Below are positions 56,276 through 64,000 of a stretch of DNA of 64,000 nt, piece after piece. The position numbers were made by a program, and so were the translations under genes. The first letter of the stretch is position 1. The number at the start of each line of letters is the position of its first letter. The notes under the pieces are model-generated. The model ran no database searches. It was given only the letters and a program-made list of their open reading frames with translations, and had not been told where the DNA came from. The stretch is from Serpentinimonas raichei. GTDB taxonomy: Bacteria > Pseudomonadota > Gammaproteobacteria > Burkholderiales > Burkholderiaceae_C. The stretch covers positions 533,699 to 597,698 of the forward strand of contig NZ_AP014568.1 of NCBI RefSeq assembly GCF_000828895.1, given 5' to 3'.

Positions 56276-57858
56276 GCGTCGACTGAATCCAGTTGGCGCA
56301 GCTTGAAGCGCTGAATTTTGCCGCTGGCGGTCTTGGGCAATTCGTGCACAAAGGCGATCTGGCGCGGGTATTTGTAGGGCGCGAGCTTGTCTTTGACAAA
56401 GGCCTTCAGGGCAGCCTCGTCTGTGTGCTGGCCGGCTTTGAGCACCACATAGGCTTTGCTCTTGATGAGGCCCTCTGCGTCGTGGACGCCGATCACTGCC
56501 GCTTCCATCACGGCCGGATGCTGCATCAGGGTGGACTCGACCTCGAACGGGCTGACGTAGATGCCGCTGACCTTGAGCATGTCGTCGCTGCGCCCGCCAT
56601 AGGTGTAGCTGCCGTCGCTGTGCTGGGTGTACTTGTCGCCGCTCTTGACCCAGTGGCCTTGAAAGGTGTCGCGGGATTTGTCCCGGTTGCCCCAGTACAG
56701 CAGGGCCGCCGACGGGCCTTGTATGTACAGATCGCCCAGTTCGCCCTCCGGCACGACCGATAAGCCGTCTTCGGCGCGCAACTCGATGGTGTAGCCGGGC
56801 ACCGGCCAGCCGCTGCTGCCGTAACGCACCCGATCGGGCCGGTTGGAGAGGTAGATGTGCAGCATTTCGGTCGAACCGATGCCGTCGATGATGTCGATGC
56901 CGAAGTGGAGCCGGAAGCGCTCGCCCAACTGGGCCGGCAAGGCCTCGCCGGCCGATGAGACCAGGCGCAGCGCTACTGCTGCGCGGCTGGGCAGGGCAGG
57001 GTGGGCCAGCATGGCGGCAAAGCCGGTAGGGGCGCCGTAAAACACCGTGGGTTGGAGGCCGCCCACCGCGCCAATCCAGCGTTGGAATACCGCTTCGGGG
57101 GTGGCCCGCTCGGCCATCAGCAGCGTGGTGGCACCCGCAACCAGCGGGAAGATCAAGGCGTTGCCCAAGCCGTAGGCAAAAAACAGCTTGGCGGCCGAAA
57201 AACACAGGTCGTTCGCGCGAAGGCCCAGCACGCGCTTGCCATACAGTTCGGCGGTCCAGTAAGGGTTGGCGTGGGTGTGCAGCGCCGCTTTGGGGCGGCC
57301 GGTGGAGCCCGAGGAATAGAGCCAGAAAGCCGGGTCATCGGGGCTGGTGGCGGCTGGGCTGGCTCGGGTGGAATGTGGGCGCAGGAAATCGTCGAACTCG
57401 ACTTCACCCTCTAGCAGGGGCCCCTGCGGCTGTGAAACCACCACCTGCCGCACCTCATGCCGACTCTGCCCCAGCGCAGCGCGCAGCGTGGGCAACAAGG
57501 CTCCCGAGACCAGCACCGCCTGCGCACGCGAGTGCTCCAGCATATGGGCGTAGTCGTCGGCGGTGAGCAAGGTGTTGACCGGCACCGGCACCAGGCCCGC
57601 GTACAGGGCCCCCAAAAAACCCACCGGCCAGTGCCGCTGGTCGTGCATCAATAGCAGCACGCGCTCCTCGCGCCGCAAGCCGCTGGCCAGCAAGGCGTTG
57701 GCGCTCTGACACACCAGTTGGGCCAGTTGGCCGTAGCTCAGGCTGCCTTGATCGTCGATGAAGGCGAGCGCATCGGGCCGCGCAGCGTTGATTTCCAGCA
57801 CATGCTGGGTAAAGTTGAAGGTCGCGCCCAAGGGCGCAATTGTTGGTTTGGTGCTCAT
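56272..57858 (-). CDS. bclA: Benzoate-CoA ligase
   Basis: This 528-aa adenylate-forming ligase activates benzoate to benzoyl-CoA, the first step of the box pathway. It has YSSGSTGRPKAALH, the aryl-pocket segment AKLFFAYGLGN, DGIGSTEMLH, the hinge GRSDDMLKVSG, and the C-terminal Lys in TASGKIQRFKL. These features are typical of benzoate-CoA ligases. ATG 57858 matches the family start. It lies between the aldehyde dehydrogenase and the hydrolase, all leftward. Confidence 0.92.
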   Translation of the reverse strand: MSTKPTIAPLGATFNFTQHVLEINAARPDALAFIDDQGSLSYGQLAQLVCQSANALLASGLRREERVLLLMHDQRHWPVGFLGALYAGLVPVPVNTLLTADDYAHMLEHSRAQAVLVSGALLPTLRAALGQSRHEVRQVVVSQPQGPLLEGEVEFDDFLRPHSTRASPAATSPDDPAFWLYSSGSTGRPKAALHTHANPYWTAELYGKRVLGLRANDLCFSAAKLFFAYGLGNALIFPLVAGATTLLMAERATPEAVFQRWIGAVGGLQPTVFYGAPTGFAAMLAHPALPSRAAVALRLVSSAGEALPAQLGERFRLHFGIDIIDGIGSTEMLHIYLSNRPDRVRYGSSGWPVPGYTIELRAEDGLSVVPEGELGDLYIQGPSAALLYWGNRDKSRDTFQGHWVKSGDKYTQHSDGSYTYGGRSDDMLKVSGIYVSPFEVESTLMQHPAVMEAAVIGVHDAEGLIKSKAYVVLKAGQHTDEAALKAFVKDKLAPYKYPRQIAFVHELPKTASGKIQRFKLRQLDSVDA

Positions 57859-57903
57859 GGGGGCGGGTTCCTGCACGGGCTCTGGGTCTGGGCTGCTGGG
57901 GTC

Positions 57904-59469
57904 TCAAGTGGCCGGGATGGCCTGCGCCAGCACGGCGCTGCTGGCTTGCAGCGCGCTGCGGCGGTGGTAGAAGTTGAGCGCGCGCACGCCGCCCAGCTCT
58001 TCACCGCCACCGGCCCGGCCCGGGCCGCCGTGCAGCGACTGCGGCATCACATTGCCGTGCCCGGTGTGCAGGGCGGCCACATCGGGCGAAACCACGTGGA
58101 CGCGCCCGTGGCTGTCGGCCAGTTCCAGCGCGGTCTGGGCCAGCGCAGCCGGATCGGTGCCATAGAGCGAGGCGACCAAGGAACCCTGGCCGCGGCGGAT
58201 GAGCTCGAGGGCGTGGGCGAGGTCGCGGCAGGGCATTAGGGTGGCCACCGGGCCAAACACCTCCACTTCGTGCACCGTGGCGTTGGCATCGGGGTCGCGC
58301 GTTCCCAGCAGCACCGGGGCCACGATGCTGGCCACGGCCGGGTCGGCATCGAGCAGCGCCATGCCGCGGCAGTCGCACAGCAGCTCGGTGTGCGCTTGCA
58401 GCAGGCTCAAGCCCTGCTCGACGGTGTTTTTTTGCGCCCGGCTCACCAGCGAGCCCATGCGCACCGCCGAGTTGCGCGGGTTGCCCACGGTGGTTTTGGC
58501 CAATTGGGCGCCGATCGCCTGTGCGGCCGCGTCGTACAGGTGCGCCGGCACCAGCACGCGGCGTATGGCGGTGCATTTTTGCCCCGCCTTGACCGTCATC
58601 TCGCGCGCCACTTCCTTGGCCAATAGGCCCAGTGCGGTGGCGCTGTCTGCGCTGTCAGCCGAGGGCAGCAGCAGCGCGGCATTGACGCTGTCGGCCTCGA
58701 TGTTGACGCGCACCGAGCGCTGCACCACCGCCGGGTGGGAGCGGATCAGGGCGGCGGTTTGCGCCGAACCGGTGAACGAGACCACGTCGAAGGCTTGCAG
58801 TTGATCGAGCAACCCGGCCGAGCTGCCGCAGATGATCGACAAGGCGCCGGGCGGCAGGATGCCCGCGTTGAGCACATCGCGCACCATGCGCTGGCTTAGC
58901 CAGGCGGTTGCGGTGGCGGGCTTGATGATCACCGGCACGCCCGAGAGCAGCGCCGGCGCCGCCTTTTCCCACAGGCCCCAGCTTGGGAAGTTGAAGGCGT
59001 TGATGCACAGCGCCACCCCGCGCGTGGGAGTCAGGATGTGCTGCGACTGAAACAGCGGATCTTTGGCCAGGCGGGCGGCCTCGCCATCGACCAAAAAATG
59101 GCGATCACCCAAGGATTCGCCCAGTTTGGCGTAGTAGCCCAGGGTGTAGATGCCGCCATCGACGTCAATGGCCGAGTCGTTGCGCACGGTGCCGCTGTTG
59201 GCGGTGCTGATGTCGTAATAGGCGTCGCGGTTGGCCTGCAGCACCTGCCCGACGGCAGTCAGCAGCGCGGCACGCTGGCGGTAGCTCAGGGCGCGCAGTT
59301 GTGCCCCGCCTTGCTCGCGGGCAAAGTGAAAAGCAGCGGCCAAGTCCAGGCCGGTCGCGTCCACCCGCACCAGCTCGGTGCCCAGCACCGGGTCAAACAA
59401 AGGTGTGGGGGTGCCGCTGCCGCATGTCCATTGATTGGCCACGTGGTTGGCCAGCAGTTCGGTGCTCAT
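57904..59469 (-). CDS. boxD: 3,4-dehydroadipyl-CoA semialdehyde dehydrogenase
   Basis: This 521-aa NADP-dependent aldehyde dehydrogenase is related to the PaaZ N-domain. It oxidizes the semialdehyde left by hydrolytic ring opening in the box pathway. It has INAFNFPSWGLWEKAAPALL, the catalytic Cys299 in KAGQKCTAIRR and the general-base Glu in NIEADSVNAALL. GAGGAG lies 5 bp before ATG 59469. It is divergent from boxR across an 83-bp control region. The symbol boxD follows the Azoarcus naming. Confidence 0.9.
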   Translation of the reverse strand: MSTELLANHVANQWTCGSGTPTPLFDPVLGTELVRVDATGLDLAAAFHFAREQGGAQLRALSYRQRAALLTAVGQVLQANRDAYYDISTANSGTVRNDSAIDVDGGIYTLGYYAKLGESLGDRHFLVDGEAARLAKDPLFQSQHILTPTRGVALCINAFNFPSWGLWEKAAPALLSGVPVIIKPATATAWLSQRMVRDVLNAGILPPGALSIICGSSAGLLDQLQAFDVVSFTGSAQTAALIRSHPAVVQRSVRVNIEADSVNAALLLPSADSADSATALGLLAKEVAREMTVKAGQKCTAIRRVLVPAHLYDAAAQAIGAQLAKTTVGNPRNSAVRMGSLVSRAQKNTVEQGLSLLQAHTELLCDCRGMALLDADPAVASIVAPVLLGTRDPDANATVHEVEVFGPVATLMPCRDLAHALELIRRGQGSLVASLYGTDPAALAQTALELADSHGRVHVVSPDVAALHTGHGNVMPQSLHGGPGRAGGGEELGGVRALNFYHRRSALQASSAVLAQAIPAT

Positions 59470-59501
59470 GGTGTCTCCTCGGTATCGTGGTTGGAACTTG
59501 G

Positions 59502-59526
59502 GCACAATATGAACTATCGTGCACAA
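59502..59526. promoter_or_regulatory. boxD-boxR divergent control region with candidate BoxR site
   Basis: TGAA-N6-TGCA (59510-59523) matches a TGCA-N6-TGCA pattern at seven of eight bases, and the hexamer GCACAA occurs at 59502-59507 and 59521-59526. BoxR and BzdR are reported to use TGCA half-sites; I recall the exact consensus only approximately. Neither divergent promoter could be assigned with confidence. Confidence 0.4.
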
Positions 59527-59552
59527 ACTTTAGGTTAACAGAAAGAAAAATC

Positions 59553-60476
59553 GTGTCAAGCAATATATTGCATGAAGCCGAGGTATTTTCCCGTGCCCGC
59601 GAAGTTGCAGACAAGCACCCCTTCCTGCTCGCCTTGGGCGAGCGGGTGCGCAGTTTGCGCGCGCGCCGCGGCATGACGCGCAAGGCGCTGGCGCAATCGG
59701 CCGAGGTGTCGGAGCGGCATCTGGCCAACCTCGAGTACGGCGAGGGCAACGTCTCGATTTTGTTGCTGCTGCAGGTGTCGCAGGCCCTGCAATGTTCGCT
59801 GGCTGAATTGCTGGGCGATGTCACCACGCAGTCGGCCGAGTGGCTCCTGATCCGGGAGCTGCTCGCAGGCTGCAACGAGGCCACGCTGCGCCGCGCCCGC
59901 ACCGCCTTGGCCGATTTGCTGGGTACGGGCTCCTCCCACGGCCCGCGCAGCCAGCGCGTGGCCCTGATCGGCTTGCGCGGGGCGGGCAAGACCACCTTGG
60001 GCAAGATGTTGGCCGAGGACTTGGGCTACCCGTTTCTGGAGCTGAGCCGCGAGATCGAAAAGTTTGCGGGCTGCAGCGTCATGGAAATCCAGGCCCTGTA
60101 TGGACAAAACGCCTACCGCCGCTATGAGCGCCGGGCGGTCGAGGAGGCGATCCAGCTCTATCCGGAAGCGGTGCTGGCTACGCCCGGGGGCATCGTTTCC
60201 GATGCCGCCACCTTCAACCTACTGCTGGCGCATTGCACCACGGTCTGGTTGCAAGCCGACCCCCAAGACCACATGGACCGGGTGCGCGCCCAAGGCGACT
60301 TGCGCCCCATGGCCGCCAACCCGGAGGCGATGCAAGACCTGAAAAACATTCTGGACGGGCGCGCCGATCTGTATGCCCGCGCCCTGTGCCGAGTCCATAC
60401 CAGCACCCAGCCGCTGGAGCAAACCTTTGCCTTGCTGCGCGCGCAGGTGCGCCAGGTGTTGCTGTTGCCGGCGTGA
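59553..60476 (+). CDS. boxR: BoxR-type transcriptional regulator (XRE domain plus shikimate-kinase-like domain)
   Basis: This 307-aa regulator joins an N-terminal XRE helix-turn-helix (about residues 27-85, TRKALAQSAEVSERHLANLE) to a C-terminal shikimate-kinase-like domain with P-loop GLRGAGKTTLG (about 140). The second domain binds benzoyl-CoA in BoxR/BzdR rather than acting as a kinase. As a repressor it would release the box promoters when benzoyl-CoA accumulates. GTG 59553 is the likely start, with AGAAAG upstream; the frame is open further upstream without homology. It is divergent from boxD and 103 bp before boxC. Confidence 0.93.
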   Translation: MSSNILHEAEVFSRAREVADKHPFLLALGERVRSLRARRGMTRKALAQSAEVSERHLANLEYGEGNVSILLLLQVSQALQCSLAELLGDVTTQSAEWLLIRELLAGCNEATLRRARTALADLLGTGSSHGPRSQRVALIGLRGAGKTTLGKMLAEDLGYPFLELSREIEKFAGCSVMEIQALYGQNAYRRYERRAVEEAIQLYPEAVLATPGGIVSDAATFNLLLAHCTTVWLQADPQDHMDRVRAQGDLRPMAANPEAMQDLKNILDGRADLYARALCRVHTSTQPLEQTFALLRAQVRQVLLLPA

Positions 60477-60488
60477 ATGCTGCGTTCA

Positions 60489-60532
60489 TGCAAAATAATG
60501 CTTGACATCGGAAAAACATGCAGTAAAATGCT
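60489..60532 (+). promoter_or_regulatory. boxC promoter with two candidate BoxR operators
   Basis: TTGACA (60502-60507), a 16-bp spacer and TAAAAT (60524-60529) form a near-consensus promoter. Two TGCA-N6-TGCT units lie at 60489-60502 and 60519-60532, exactly 30 bp apart, bracketing the -35 and covering the -10. Repressor bound at both would occlude the promoter. AGGAG (60570-60574) follows in the leader. Confidence 0.6.
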
Positions 60533-60579
60533 CACACGCAGGCCGTGTACCGTGTACGGTCTTGCCATCAGGAGACCCC

Positions 60580-62262
<1,683 letters not shown>

Positions 62263-62280
62263 CACCACAAGGAGATCAGC

Positions 62281-63708
<1,428 letters not shown>

Positions 63709-64000
63709 CTGTGGACGCGCCCGCACCCCGACTGAGGGCGTGTCCACCCCCCGCCAAGGGGCGATGCCTGCGGCCTGGCAAAGCCAGTTCCGCGGCATCA
63801 CGGGATGGGTCAGGCGCTCCGGCACAGCCCGGGGTGCGTCTGTGCCCGAGCCACTTTTGCCCGAGGCGCGGTGCGGTGCGGACGGCGCAGAGAGGTTAAC
63901 GAGCAACTGGCCGCAGGCCGGCGAGGGACACGAACGCAGCGAGCTGCGCTGTGTCGCGTGCTGCCACGTCAACGCAAAAACACCCCTTCGAACTTTCTAC
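63709..64000. other. 3' end of window after boxB, no gene recognised
   Basis: A near-perfect hairpin (63712-63722 with 63736-63746, 10 of 11 pairs) directly follows the boxB stop; it lacks a T-tract, so it may stabilize or process the mRNA rather than terminate it. The remaining 250 bp is GC-rich with no supported coding frame. boxA is expected further right. Confidence 0.5.

Overview
The window is a GC-rich chromosomal segment of a betaproteobacterium, most likely Burkholderiales, family Comamonadaceae. The evidence is the shared gene neighbourhoods: mfd beside ispD/ispF, iscR-iscSUA-hscBA-fdx-dnaQ, rimP-nusA-infB-rbfA-truB-typA, and a box-type benzoyl-CoA cluster with a BoxR regulator. Species cannot be fixed without a database search. 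There are no insertion sequences, CRISPR arrays, rRNA genes or prophage genes. Most of the segment is core chromosome with a few accessory insertions.

Layout. 1-4750: the end of an aminotransferase; a membrane thioredoxin-like protein divergent from a persulfide dioxygenase-rhodanese fusion, with a CsoR/CstR-type palindrome between them; a TrpB2-type tryptophan synthase beta chain; and serB. 4785-5502: a VapC-type toxin-antitoxin pair with a palindromic autoregulatory promoter. 5498-10653: mfd, carrying an in-frame 163-bp palindromic element, and a fused ispDF gene. 10670-17919: an EnvZ/OmpR-like pair, a SIMPL-domain exported protein, 3-hydroxybutyrate dehydrogenase, an alpha/beta hydrolase and relA. 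17955-22967: tRNA-Val(GAC), uvrB, and a NarL-type regulator with its 7TM sensor kinase.

23164-29364 is the complete ISC iron-sulfur assembly operon, followed by dnaQ. 29443-29713 holds tRNA-Val(CAC) and, on the other strand, tRNA-Pro(UGG). 29890-38391 is the transcription and translation operon rimP-nusA-infB-rbfA-truB-typA, behind a strong promoter and a terminator-like hairpin in its leader. 38486-42396 carries a phosphomannomutase/phosphoglucomutase, a glycosyltransferase and waaA, which suggests lipopolysaccharide synthesis.

42502-49551 is the most unusual accessory part. It starts with a Fic AMP-transferase under a palindrome-rich, possibly leaderless promoter. A four-gene unit follows: a 65-aa membrane protein, a sodium/solute-symporter-histidine kinase hybrid, a stand-alone CheY-like receiver, and a membrane protein that fuses a degenerate sensor-kinase module to a DEDDh 3'-5' exonuclease. 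49579-63708 is a peripheral aromatic-acid catabolic cluster. The leftward genes encode a thioesterase, thiolase, feruloyl-CoA synthase-like ligase, crotonase, orphan Bug receptor, alpha/beta hydrolase, benzoate-CoA ligase and ring-cleavage aldehyde dehydrogenase. The rightward genes are boxR, boxC and boxB. Together they would activate benzoate, and perhaps phenylpropenoids after side-chain shortening, to aryl-CoA; epoxidize the ring; open it hydrolytically; and oxidize the semialdehyde. boxA is not in the window and would be expected just beyond its right edge.
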